Source of the DNA: Blautia sp. Marseille-P3201T
Lineage (GTDB): Bacteria > Bacillota > Clostridia > Lachnospirales > Lachnospiraceae
Assembly (NCBI RefSeq): GCF_900120295.1
Contig: NZ_LT635469.1
Coordinates: 248,001 to 312,000, forward strand
Direction: 5' to 3'
Length of the DNA stretch: 64,000 nucleotides
Position 1 is the stretch's first letter; every line of letters begins with the position of its first letter. Under the pieces are notes generated by a model. The model was not told where the DNA came from, ran no database searches, and saw only the letters and a program-made list of their open reading frames with translations. Made by a program: the position numbers and the translations under genes. Shown here piece after piece: positions 53,862 through 62,517 of the stretch.

Positions 53862-54321
53862 ATTTAAATTAAATGGAAAAGAAATAAAAGCAGAAGCAGA
53901 AGCAGATACTATACTTTTAGATTTGTTAAGAGAAAAGGGCTGCTATAGCGTAAAAAGAGGCTGTGAAACAGCAAACTGTGGGCTGTGTACAGTTCTTATG
54001 AATAAAAAGTCTGTACTTTCCTGTTCCATATTGGCAGTGCAGGCAGATGGACAGGAAATTGTTACACTGGAAGGAATGCAGAAAGAAGCAGAAGAATTCG
54101 GAGATTTTCTTGCCAATGAAGGTGCAGAGCAGTGCGGATTTTGCAATCCCGGTTTTATTATGAATGTATTTGCCATGTTAGAAGAAATAGAAGAACCTAC
54201 AGAGGAAGAAATTCTGGAATATCTGGCAGGAAATCTCTGTCGTTGTTCCGGTTTTGTGGGACAGACAAGAAGTATTTTGAAATTTTTAGAATATAAGAAA
54301 GGGGGTAAAAAAGAAGTATGA
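53851..54321 (+). CDS. xanthine dehydrogenase-type [2Fe-2S] subunit
   Basis: 156 residues. A plant-ferredoxin-like cluster CETANCGLCTVLMNKKSVLSC and a second helical cluster with CGFCNPGFI and CRCSGF are both present. The subunit carries electrons from the molybdenum site to FAD. Overlaps with both neighbours indicate one transcript. Confidence 0.92.
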   Translation: MEIKFKLNGKEIKAEAEADTILLDLLREKGCYSVKRGCETANCGLCTVLMNKKSVLSCSILAVQADGQEIVTLEGMQKEAEEFGDFLANEGAEQCGFCNPGFIMNVFAMLEEIEEPTEEEILEYLAGNLCRCSGFVGQTRSILKFLEYKKGGKKEV

Positions 54322-56603
54322 GTTATGTAAATCAATCAGTACAGAAAAAAGATGCAAAAGCACTGGTTACAGGACAGCCGGTGTATACAGATGATTTAGC
54401 GCCTGCGGACTGTTTAATTGTGAAGGTGCTGAGAAGTCCCCATGCTCATGCCATAATAGAAGAAATTAAAACAGATATTGCGAAAAAAGTTCCGGGAATT
54501 GCCTGTATTCTTACTTATGAGGACGTACCTCAAAACCGTTTTACCATGGCAGGTCAGACTTATCCTGAATTAAGTCCTTATGACAGATTGATTTTGGATA
54601 AGCATTTAAGATTTGTAGGAGATGCTGTGGCTATTGTGGCAGGAGAAAATGAGAAAGCCGTGGATAAGGCTTTAAAACTCATCAAAGTGAAATATCAGAT
54701 TTTAGAGTCTGTATTGGATTTCCACAAAGCAAAAGACAGTGAAATTCTTATACATCCGGAAGAAGACTGGGAAGCAAAAGTTCCTGTCGGTGCAGATAAT
54801 CATCGAAACCTATGTGCATCCGGAGTGGAAAGCAAGGGCGATGTGGAGGCTCTTTTAAAGGAATGTAAATACGTGGTAGAGGGAACTTATCATACAAAAG
54901 CAAATCAACAGGCAATGATGGAGACTTTCCGTGCATATACTTATTTAGATCATTTTGGAAGATTAAATGTAGTTGCGTCCACACAGGTTCCTTTCCATAT
55001 AAGAAGAATTTTAGGGAGAGCTCTGGGCATTGGTGCATCTAAAGTGAGAGTCATAAAACCACGTATCGGCGGCGGATTTGGAGCAAAACAGACTTCTGTA
55101 GCAGAAGTATATCCGGCTATTGTTACTTTAAAGACGGGAAAACCGGCTAAAATGATTTACTCCCGCTATGAGTCTCAGATTTGCTCTTCACCGCGCCATG
55201 AAATGGAAGTAAAGGTGCGTTTGGGAGCAGATGAAAAAGGACTGTTAAGAGCGATTGACATTTATACGCTTTCTAACACAGGCGCTTATGGGGAGCATGG
55301 CCCTACAACGGTAGGCCTGTCTGCTCATAAACCGCTGGGATTGTATCGAAATACGCAGGCATATCGATTTACTTATGATGTGGTATATACAAACCACATG
55401 TCAGCAGGAGCTTATCGCGGATATGGAGCAACCCAGGGGATTTTTGCAGTAGAGTCAGCCATTGATGAGCTTGCAGAAAAGATTGGCATGGATCCGGTAG
55501 CTTTTCGGGCATTAAATGTGTCAAGAGAAGGAGACGCTTTTGTAGGATATGACGGAAGTCCTGTGGTTACAAGCTGTACCTTGGACGAGTGTATAGCAAA
55601 AGCGAAAGAAATGATTGACTGGGACAAAAAATATCCCTGCTATGAGACAGAAGATGGAAAAATCCGTGGTGTAGGGGCAGCTCTTGCTATGCAGGGGTCT
55701 TCTATTGCCGGTGTTGACGTAGGTGGTGCAACTATTAAAATGGGTGAGGATGCTTCTTATACTTTAAGTCTTGGCGCTACAGATATGGGAACAGGCTGTG
55801 ATACGATTTTGGCACAGATGGCAGCAGATATTTTAGAGACCAGACTGGAAAATATTGTAGTATTCGGTGTGGATACAGATATTTCCCCTTATGACTCCGG
55901 TTCTTATGCTTCTGCAACTACCTATGTTACGGGAATGGCTGTTGCAGATGCCTGCAGAGAACTTCGTCAAAAAATAAAAGAGCTGGGGGCACAGATATTA
56001 GATGTCCCTGTACAGGAAACAGAATTTGACGGACAGAAAGTTTATACGCTGGATGGAGAAAGAGAAATTTCTGCAGAAGAAATTGCAGTAAAGGGAACTT
56101 GCGGAAATAATCAGTCTCTTCATGTCACGGTTAATCGTTCTTCTGAAATTTCACCGCCGCCGTTTATGGCAGGAATGGCAGAAGTAGAGATTGACAGAGA
56201 AACGGGCAGCATTGAAGTGGTAGACTATGTAGCTGTAGTAGACTGCGGAACACCTGTAAATCCAAATCTTGCCAGAGTGCAGACAGAAGGCGGTCTTGCA
56301 CAGGGAATTGGAATGGCTTTATATGAGGATATCCAGTATAACGAAAAAGGACAGATGCGAAATAATTCCTTTATGCAGTATAAAATTCCATGCCGTCAGG
56401 ATGTGAAGAAAATTCGAGTGGAATTTGCTCCAAGCTATGAAAAATCCCATCCTTTTGGGGCGAAATCTATTGGAGAGATTGTAATTAACACCCCATGTCC
56501 GGCCATTGCAAATGCTGTATATAATGCAGTAGGACTTCGAATAAAAGAAATGCCTGTTACACCGGAGAAAATCGCAATGGGATTGTTGGAAAAGAAAATT
56601 TGA
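54318..56603 (+). CDS. xanthine dehydrogenase-type molybdopterin subunit
   Basis: 761 residues. Moco-binding motifs GGGFGAKQ (from G251) and AYRGYGATQG, and the catalytic Glu in GAKSIGE (E720). Domain order matches the Ald_Xan_dh_C and C2 families. The substrate could be xanthine, hypoxanthine or another purine/heterocycle; the NCS2 permease in the same window makes purines likely. No Moco insertion chaperone is adjacent. Confidence 0.88.
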   Translation: MSYVNQSVQKKDAKALVTGQPVYTDDLAPADCLIVKVLRSPHAHAIIEEIKTDIAKKVPGIACILTYEDVPQNRFTMAGQTYPELSPYDRLILDKHLRFVGDAVAIVAGENEKAVDKALKLIKVKYQILESVLDFHKAKDSEILIHPEEDWEAKVPVGADNHRNLCASGVESKGDVEALLKECKYVVEGTYHTKANQQAMMETFRAYTYLDHFGRLNVVASTQVPFHIRRILGRALGIGASKVRVIKPRIGGGFGAKQTSVAEVYPAIVTLKTGKPAKMIYSRYESQICSSPRHEMEVKVRLGADEKGLLRAIDIYTLSNTGAYGEHGPTTVGLSAHKPLGLYRNTQAYRFTYDVVYTNHMSAGAYRGYGATQGIFAVESAIDELAEKIGMDPVAFRALNVSREGDAFVGYDGSPVVTSCTLDECIAKAKEMIDWDKKYPCYETEDGKIRGVGAALAMQGSSIAGVDVGGATIKMGEDASYTLSLGATDMGTGCDTILAQMAADILETRLENIVVFGVDTDISPYDSGSYASATTYVTGMAVADACRELRQKIKELGAQILDVPVQETEFDGQKVYTLDGEREISAEEIAVKGTCGNNQSLHVTVNRSSEISPPPFMAGMAEVEIDRETGSIEVVDYVAVVDCGTPVNPNLARVQTEGGLAQGIGMALYEDIQYNEKGQMRNNSFMQYKIPCRQDVKKIRVEFAPSYEKSHPFGAKSIGEIVINTPCPAIANAVYNAVGLRIKEMPVTPEKIAMGLLEKKI

Positions 56604-56632
56604 CAAAAATTTGACGCTTTTAAAGGTATAAT
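56600..56632 (+). promoter_or_regulatory. promoter-like site before the APC gene
   Basis: TATAAT (56627-56632) with TTTGACA 21 bases upstream (TTGACA 56600-56605), overlapping the xdh stop; the same long spacing as the spoIIE promoter. A TTGACG at 56611 is too close to serve as -35. Confidence 0.35.
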
Positions 56633-56673
56633 GAAAGTCACTAAAAATTTATTAGAAACAAGGAGAAGAAGTA

Positions 56674-58083
56674 ATGAATAACCACAAAAGCGAAAAGAAA
56701 ATTATGTGGTACAGCCTTGCTTTTATGGCCTTTTCTACAGTATGGGGATTCGGAAATGTAATTAACGGATTTTCTGAATATGGCGGTTTAAAAGCAATTG
56801 TTTCATGGGCATTAATTTTTGCCATTTATTTTGTACCATATGCGTTAATGGTTGGTGAAATGGGAAGTGCTTTCAAAGAAGCCGGTGGCGGTGTAAGCTC
56901 TTGGATCTTAGAAACAATCGGACCTAGAATGGCTTATCTGGCAGGATGGACCTACTGGATTGTGCATATGCCATATATTTCACAGAAGCCAAACGGCGCA
57001 GTTATTGCAACAAGTTGGGCAATCTTCAGAGATGCACGTATCAGTAAGATGGATGTAAAATTACTTGCGGTAATCTGTCTTGTACTGTTCCTGTTTGCTG
57101 TATGGGTAGCATCTAAGGGAATTGGTGTTTTAAATAAACTGACATCCCTTGCAGGTTCTACTATGTTTATTATGTCTATTCTTTTCATCGTCATGATGCT
57201 TGCAGCACCTGCAATCACAGGCGCAGATGTAATGGATATCGAATGGTCATTGGAAACGTTTATGCCTACATTTGACAGCAAGTTCTTCTTGAACTTATCA
57301 ATTCTGGTATTTGCTGTAGGTGGATGTGAGAAGATTTCACCTTATGTAAATAAGATGAAAAATCCTGCAAAAGATTTCTCAAGAGGTATGATTACACTTG
57401 CCATCATGGTTACCGTATGTGCAGTATTAGGAACAATCGCATTAGGTATGATGTTTGATTCCAATAATATTCCACCGGACCTTATGACAAACGGTGCTTA
57501 CTACGCATTCCAGAAATTAGGAGAATATTACCATGTTGGTGATTTCTTTGTAGTAGTTTATGCGTTAACAAACTTAATTGGACAGTTTGCAGTATTAATC
57601 CTGTCTATTGACGCACCTCTGCGTATGCTTTTAGACAGCGCTGATGAAAATTACATTCCAAAAGCTCTGTTTAAACAGAACAAACACGGCACATATACAA
57701 ACGGACATAAATTAGTTATGGTTATCGTATCCTTACTGATTATTGTTCCTGCATTCGGTATCGAAAGTGTAGACGTGTTAGTAAAATGGCTTGTAAAAGT
57801 AAACTCTGTATGTATGCCTCTGCGTTACCTCTGGGTATTCGTTGCATATATTGCATTGAAAAAAGCAGGAGACAAATTCCATGCAGAATATCGTTTTGTT
57901 AAGAATAAAACAGTTGGTATTATCTTCGGTGTATGGTGCTTTGCGTTTACAGCATTTGCCTGCATCATGGGTATTTACTCAGAAGATCCATTCCAGTTAG
58001 TAATGAATATTGTAACTCCATTCGTATTAATCGGACTCGGATTTATTATGCCGGTTATTGCAAAACGTTCTAAAAACAAATAA
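56674..58083 (+). CDS. APC-family amino-acid transporter
   Basis: 469 residues, about 12 hydrophobic segments. Start MWYSLAFMAFSTVWGFGNVINGFSEYGGLKAIVSW and the TM3 region AYLAGWTYWIVHMPYI resemble glutamate/GABA-antiporter-type APC carriers. Substrate is not certain. AGGAGAAG precedes the ATG. It lies between xdh and an aminopeptidase, so it may take up or exchange amino acids released by the latter. Confidence 0.82.
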   Translation: MNNHKSEKKIMWYSLAFMAFSTVWGFGNVINGFSEYGGLKAIVSWALIFAIYFVPYALMVGEMGSAFKEAGGGVSSWILETIGPRMAYLAGWTYWIVHMPYISQKPNGAVIATSWAIFRDARISKMDVKLLAVICLVLFLFAVWVASKGIGVLNKLTSLAGSTMFIMSILFIVMMLAAPAITGADVMDIEWSLETFMPTFDSKFFLNLSILVFAVGGCEKISPYVNKMKNPAKDFSRGMITLAIMVTVCAVLGTIALGMMFDSNNIPPDLMTNGAYYAFQKLGEYYHVGDFFVVVYALTNLIGQFAVLILSIDAPLRMLLDSADENYIPKALFKQNKHGTYTNGHKLVMVIVSLLIIVPAFGIESVDVLVKWLVKVNSVCMPLRYLWVFVAYIALKKAGDKFHAEYRFVKNKTVGIIFGVWCFAFTAFACIMGIYSEDPFQLVMNIVTPFVLIGLGFIMPVIAKRSKNK

Positions 58084-58089
58084 TTTTTA

Positions 58090-58122
58090 ATAGTGCCCGG
58101 CTCTCAGGAGTACGGGCACTAT
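58090..58122 (+). terminator. hairpin after the APC gene
   Basis: ATAGTGCCCG pairs with CGGGCACTAT. No clear T-run follows, so it may stabilise the mRNA or terminate weakly. Confidence 0.45.
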
Positions 58123-58146
58123 GTATATAAGATAAGGAGGAAAAAT

Positions 58147-59415
58147 ATGTATCAGGAAACAGCAAAAGAACTTATTCAGTTTATCGAAAAAAGCCCAACT
58201 TGTTTTCATGCAGTAGCTTCCATGAAAGAAATTCTGGAAAAAGAAGGTTATACAGAATTAAAGGAAGCTGATAAATGGGAAATTAAAAAGGGCGGAAATT
58301 ACTATGTAACAAGAAATGACTCTTCTCTGATTGCATTTTCTGTACCGGAAGGAGAAGCAAAAGGCTTCCGTATTATGGCAAGCCATAGTGACTCCCCATG
58401 TTTTAAAATTAAAGAAAATCCGGAAATGACAGTGGATAACAAATATGTGAAGTTAAATGTAGAGCGTTACGGCGGTATGATTTGTGCTCCGTGGTTTGAC
58501 CGTCCTCTTTCTGTAGCAGGCCGTGTGATTGTAAAAGAAGACGGAAAACTGGTGACAAAGCTGGTTGATGTAGACAGAGATTTACTGATGATCCCAAATC
58601 TTGCTATTCACATGAACAGAGAAGTAAATGATGGGTACAAATACAATGCACAGAAGGATTTGCTTCCATTATTCGGAGATATTGCTGCAAAAGATACTTT
58701 TATGAAAACTATTGCTGAAGCAGCAGATGTAAAAGAAGAAAATATTTTAGGTCACGATTTATTCCTTTATAACAGAGAAAAAGGTTCTGTATGGGGAGCA
58801 AATGAAGAATATGTTTCTATCGGAAGATTAGATGATTTGCAGTGTGCATTTTCATCTTTAAAAGGTTTTCTGGCGGGAGAAAAGAAAGAATATATTGCAG
58901 TACATTGTGTTCTTGATAACGAAGAAGTGGGAAGCGGTACAAAACAGGGTGCGGCATCAACTTTCTTATATGATGTATTAGTTCGTGCAAATCAGGCTCT
59001 GGGACAGGATTATGAAAATTATTTAAGATATCTTGCCAACAGCTTTATGGTTTCTGCTGACAATGCACATGCAGTTCATCCAAACTATACAGAAAAGGCA
59101 GATCCTGTAAATCGTCCATACTTAAATGAAGGAATTGTAATTAAACACAGTGCAAATCAGAAATACTGTACAGATGGTGTTTCAGCAGCAATGTTTAAAG
59201 ATTTATGTAATGAAGCGGAAGTACCTTTCCAGACATTTACCAACCGTTCCGATATTTTAGGCGGTTCTACACTGGGAAATATCTCTAATACAAAGGTTGC
59301 TTTAAATGCAGTGGATATTGGACTTCCACAGCTTGCAATGCATTCTCCTTATGAAACAGTAGGAGTAAAAGATACAGAATATCTGATTAAAGCAGCAACA
59401 AAACTATTCCGTTAA
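58147..59415 (+). CDS. M18-family aminopeptidase
   Basis: 422 residues from ATG 58147 (AAGGAGGAA upstream; an in-frame upstream start is unsupported). Zinc-site motifs ASHSDSPCFKIKENPEM, DNEEVGSGTKQGA and SADNAHAVHPNY are typical of M18 aspartyl-type aminopeptidases. It removes N-terminal residues, often acidic or hydrophobic, from peptides in the cytoplasm. Co-directional with the APC carrier. Confidence 0.92.
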   Translation: MYQETAKELIQFIEKSPTCFHAVASMKEILEKEGYTELKEADKWEIKKGGNYYVTRNDSSLIAFSVPEGEAKGFRIMASHSDSPCFKIKENPEMTVDNKYVKLNVERYGGMICAPWFDRPLSVAGRVIVKEDGKLVTKLVDVDRDLLMIPNLAIHMNREVNDGYKYNAQKDLLPLFGDIAAKDTFMKTIAEAADVKEENILGHDLFLYNREKGSVWGANEEYVSIGRLDDLQCAFSSLKGFLAGEKKEYIAVHCVLDNEEVGSGTKQGAASTFLYDVLVRANQALGQDYENYLRYLANSFMVSADNAHAVHPNYTEKADPVNRPYLNEGIVIKHSANQKYCTDGVSAAMFKDLCNEAEVPFQTFTNRSDILGGSTLGNISNTKVALNAVDIGLPQLAMHSPYETVGVKDTEYLIKAATKLFR

Positions 59416-59420
59416 TGTAA

Positions 59421-59571
59421 AGAAGCTGTCATTTTAAGTCGCATCGAGAATATCTATACATTTTGCGCTCAGTCTGCGCTCACTTTGAGCTTGTAATCTC
59501 AAAGAGTGCTCGACAAATTCGCTAAAAATGTATAGATATCTCTGATTGCTCTTAATGTGACAGCTCTTTCT
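59421..59571. repeat. dispersed palindromic element, copy B
   Basis: Outer AGAAGCTGTCA pairs with TGACAGCTCTTTCT (to 59571); next GAGAATATCTATACATTTT pairs with AAAATGTATAGATATCTC; the core (59465-59523) is nearly identical to that of the element at 22001-22142. It lies between the convergent aminopeptidase and PsiE-like genes and probably acts as terminator. The outer arms belong to the GCTGTCG hairpin family. Confidence 0.75.
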
Positions 59572-59974
59572 AAAGTTTATCGTAAGTTTTTTCCTTATTT
59601 TCCGGAGCTTTTAAAAGTAAATATTTACGGATTGCAAAGATAACAGCAATTGCAACAACGCCGATGAGTGTTTCTATGGTATTGAGATGTTCTACCACCA
59701 TTTGCCTTGCAATCGCAAACATCAAAACTTCCAGCAGATTTTCAGCGGTATGTTTTGCCAACATCTTTACAAATTCCACACCAATTAAGAGTGTCATAGC
59801 ATTCCCCAGAAACTCAGTGAATTGTCCTGGTGTAATATCCAAAAGAGGGATACGGATAAAATTATAAAGCATTGGAATAATTAATGTAATAATTACAAGA
59901 AGCATCACAGCAGATAAAAATATTTCCGTATATCTGGATATTGTATAGATGATATCATTTAGTTTTCGCTTCAT
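59570..59974 (-). CDS. PsiE-like small membrane protein
   Basis: 134 residues, four predicted TM helices (about 15-35, 50-65, 70-85 and 95-115). EFVKMLAKHTAENLLEVLMFAIARQMVVEH resembles the phosphate-starvation-inducible E family. GAAAGGAGT precedes the start. Function unknown; family assignment moderate. Confidence 0.6.
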   Translation of the reverse strand: MKRKLNDIIYTISRYTEIFLSAVMLLVIITLIIPMLYNFIRIPLLDITPGQFTEFLGNAMTLLIGVEFVKMLAKHTAENLLEVLMFAIARQMVVEHLNTIETLIGVVAIAVIFAIRKYLLLKAPENKEKTYDKL

Positions 59975-60113
59975 TTGACTCCTTTCTTAAAATAATCAGA
60001 CATGCAAGAATTATGTAATAATTTGATAGATTTATCATATCACAAATTTTGGAAAAAACGAAGAAGATATAGGAAAAATAGGATAGTTATATCATATTTT
60101 TTTATAAATAATA

Positions 60114-60130
60114 TGTAACAGAAATTTAAA
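60114..60130 (+). promoter_or_regulatory. possible WalR-type site
   Basis: TGTAAC and TTTAAA separated by five bases approximate the WalR box (TGTWAH-N5-TGTWAH), 18 bases upstream of the -35 of a CwlO-like hydrolase, which is a WalR target in Bacillus. Confidence 0.3.
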
Positions 60131-60147
60131 AAATCCCAAGTTCACAC

Positions 60148-60176
60148 TTGCCAAGGGGTAGAAATTATGATATTAT
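60148..60176 (+). promoter_or_regulatory. promoter of the NlpC/P60 gene
   Basis: TTGCCA 60148-60153 and TATTAT 60171-60176, spacer 17 bases; the leader is about 80 bases. Confidence 0.6.
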
Positions 60177-60263
60177 ATACAGGAAGTTCGAGAAATATTT
60201 CATAAATGTTACAGATATTAAGAAAGTAAGTATAAAATTGTTATTGGAGAGGTACATAAAAGT

Positions 60264-61634
60264 ATGAAAAAAAGATTAGCATGTCTGTCATTGATTTTTG
60301 CTATGGCAGCGACACAAATTCTTCCAGTTTCAGCTGCAAGAAAAGATGATGTACAGGCTCAGAAATCAGAAACTCAGAGTAAACTTTCAGAGGCAGAAGA
60401 AAAAGCAGACAGCCTTGAGGCTGAGAAAAGCGCTCTTATGGGACAGATTAGTTCCTCTGAACAGGAGTTAGTAGATGTTCTTTCTCAGATTGATATTCTT
60501 GCCGGAGAAATTACAGATAAAGAAGCAGAAATTGAAAAAACAAAAGAAGACCTTGTACAGGCAGAGCAGAACCGAGATGAACAGTACGAAGCAATGAAGA
60601 AAAGAATTCAGTACATGTATGAAAACGGTGGAAGTGATGCTTGGGCACAGATTTTATTAGAGTCTGACAGTATTGCATCTATGCTTTCTAAAGTAGAAAA
60701 TACAGAAAAAATGTATGCGTACGATAGAGCAGAATTAAAAGAAATGAAAGAAGCTGTTCAGGAAGTTAAAGATTTAGAAGAAAAATTGGAAAATGAAAAA
60801 TCTGAATTGGAAACTGCTAAAGAAGAACAGGAAGGTATGAAGTCCTCACTTCAGACTAAGATTGATGATTTAAAAGCAAATGCATCTGACTATGAAGCTC
60901 AGATTGCAAATGTAAAAGCACAGGCTGAACAGTACAAAAACCTGATTGCACAGCAGACAGCAGAATTGGAACAAATTCAGGCACAGGAAGAAGCTGCAAG
61001 AAAAGAACAGGAAAAACAGCAGCAGGCTCAGCAGAATAATAACAAGAATAATAGCAGCAGTAATAAAAATAACAACAGTAATAAGAACAATAACAGCAAT
61101 AACAATAGTAGCAACAATAATAACAACAGCAACAATAACAGCAATAACAATAACAGCAATAACAATAACAGCAATAACAATAACAGCAATAACAATAACA
61201 GCAGTAACAATAACAACAACAGTAATAACAGCAACAATAATAGCAGCAGCAGTTCAAAACCATCTTATGATAGTGGAACAGGTGCAGCAGTTGTAGCTTA
61301 TGCAAAACAGTTTATTGGAAATCCTTATGTATATGGCGGAAACAGCTTAACAAATGGTATTGACTGTTCTGGATTTACACAGCAGATTTACGGACACTTC
61401 GGATACAGCCTTCCACGTACAAGTGGTGCACAGGCAAGCTCTGGTGTAGGTATTAATTATTCCCAGCACCGTGCGGGAGATTTAATTGTATATCCTGGTC
61501 ATGTAGCAATTCTTACAGGAGATGGCGGAATTGTACATGCTTCTAACAGTGCTCCATATCCAAAGGGTGGTATTAAATATACTGCAAATGCATTATATAG
61601 AGATTACATTACAGTTAGAAGAATTGTTCAGTAA
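60264..61634 (+). CDS. secreted NlpC/P60 peptidoglycan hydrolase with coiled coil (CwlO/PcsB-like)
   Basis: 456 residues. A signal peptide (cleaved near VSAA, about 25) precedes a long coiled coil (about 30-230), an Asn/Ser linker (about 257-331) and an NlpC/P60 endopeptidase domain with C368 in DCSGF and H413 in HVAIL. The coiled coil and layout match CwlO/PcsB proteins whose activity is gated by FtsEX. The enzyme would cut stem peptides during growth or division. AT-rich codons AAT/AAC/AGC repeat in the linker. Confidence 0.88.
   Translation: MKKRLACLSLIFAMAATQILPVSAARKDDVQAQKSETQSKLSEAEEKADSLEAEKSALMGQISSSEQELVDVLSQIDILAGEITDKEAEIEKTKEDLVQAEQNRDEQYEAMKKRIQYMYENGGSDAWAQILLESDSIASMLSKVENTEKMYAYDRAELKEMKEAVQEVKDLEEKLENEKSELETAKEEQEGMKSSLQTKIDDLKANASDYEAQIANVKAQAEQYKNLIAQQTAELEQIQAQEEAARKEQEKQQQAQQNNNKNNSSSNKNNNSNKNNNSNNNSSNNNNNSNNNSNNNNSNNNNSNNNNSNNNNSSNNNNNSNNSNNNSSSSSKPSYDSGTGAAVVAYAKQFIGNPYVYGGNSLTNGIDCSGFTQQIYGHFGYSLPRTSGAQASSGVGINYSQHRAGDLIVYPGHVAILTGDGGIVHASNSAPYPKGGIKYTANALYRDYITVRRIVQ
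61034..61255 (+). repeat. Asn/Ser codon repeat in the linker
   Basis: In the middle the unit AATAACAATAACAGC (five codons, NNNNS) recurs several times with period 15, the rest is a looser AAC/AAT/AGC mix. Such tracts vary in length by slippage. Confidence 0.85.
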
Positions 61635-61656
61635 TTAATTGCATAGTACATATTAG

Positions 61657-61687
61657 GGAGAAATACCAAAATGGTATTTCTCCTTTT
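61657..61687 (+). terminator. terminator of the NlpC/P60 gene
   Basis: GGAGAAATACCA pairs exactly with TGGTATTTCTCC, then TTTT. Confidence 0.9.
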
Positions 61688-61688
61688 A

Positions 61689-61715
61689 TTTCATAGGAAA
61701 GTGTGTCCTATGAAA
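61689..61715. repeat. hairpin with conserved loop (second copy)
   Basis: TTTCATAGGA pairs with TCCTATGAAA (10 bp). Inner ATAGGAAAGTGTGTCCTAT differs in three of 19 bases from the hairpin at 18124-18154, while the outer arms differ but pair. Confidence 0.6.
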
Positions 61716-61728
61716 CAAAAGGAGAAAA

Positions 61729-62415
61729 ATGATGAAAGAAGATAAGAAAATATTAATTGTAGAAGATGACACAGATATAAATAATCTACTTTTTACAGCA
61801 TTGAAGAAACAAGGATACACTGCCACGCAGGCATTTTCAGGAACGGAAGCAAAAATGGTGCTGAAAATGGATAACTTTGCATTAGTGTTGCTGGATTTGA
61901 TGCTGCCGGGAGCACCGGGAGAGGAAGTTTTGGAATTTATACGGGAACAGGGAAACAGTTCTGTGATTATTTTGACGGCAAAAGATACCCTTGACGATAA
62001 GGTAAATCTTTTAATTGCAGGGGCAGATGATTATATTACAAAGCCTTTTGAGATACAGGAGGTACTGGCAAGAGTTCAGGTGCAGCTTCGCCGCGGTGTT
62101 CAAGAGGGAAATGGCAATGTGCTTTCGCATAAACAAATGGTACTGGATAGAGAAAGATTTCAAATAGAAGTAGAAGGAAAACCACTGGGGAAAATTACGA
62201 AACAGGAATTTTCTATATTAGAGCTTTTACTAAAGCATCCGAAACAGGTATTCAGCAAAGAAGATATTTTTGAATATGCGTGGGAAGAGCCTTATATGGG
62301 AGAAACAAAAACTTTAGATGTGCATATCAGCAATATTCGAAAAAAGATAAAAGAGGTAACAAAGGAAGAATATATAGAAACCGTATGGGGAATTGGATAT
62401 CGGCTTCAGCAGTAA
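61729..62415 (+). CDS. OmpR/PhoB-family response regulator
   Basis: 228 residues; two in-frame ATGs (61729, 61732) behind AAAGGAG. Receiver with acidic VEDD, phosphoacceptor D56 in LVLLDLMLPG and conserved Lys in YITKPF; the C-terminal winged helix ends TVWGIGYRLQQ. No kinase gene stands between it and the ABC genes, so the partner may follow the permease past the window. Such regulators often control the adjacent BcrA-type transporter in response to antimicrobial peptides. Confidence 0.88.
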   Translation: MMKEDKKILIVEDDTDINNLLFTALKKQGYTATQAFSGTEAKMVLKMDNFALVLLDLMLPGAPGEEVLEFIREQGNSSVIILTAKDTLDDKVNLLIAGADDYITKPFEIQEVLARVQVQLRRGVQEGNGNVLSHKQMVLDRERFQIEVEGKPLGKITKQEFSILELLLKHPKQVFSKEDIFEYAWEEPYMGETKTLDVHISNIRKKIKEVTKEEYIETVWGIGYRLQQ

Positions 62416-62517
62416 TCTGCAGTTTCGCTCAAACTTTACTCTTTTTTTACTTTTGATTTGCGATTTTTTAGGATGAAAGAGATAGGATGAAAGCAGATAA
62501 GAAAAGGAGAAGTTATT

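Noticed and set aside
61028-61237. A 69-aa minus-strand ORF made almost only of Leu
   Set aside because: It is the antisense of the Asn/Ser codon repeat; low-complexity shadow with no start signal.
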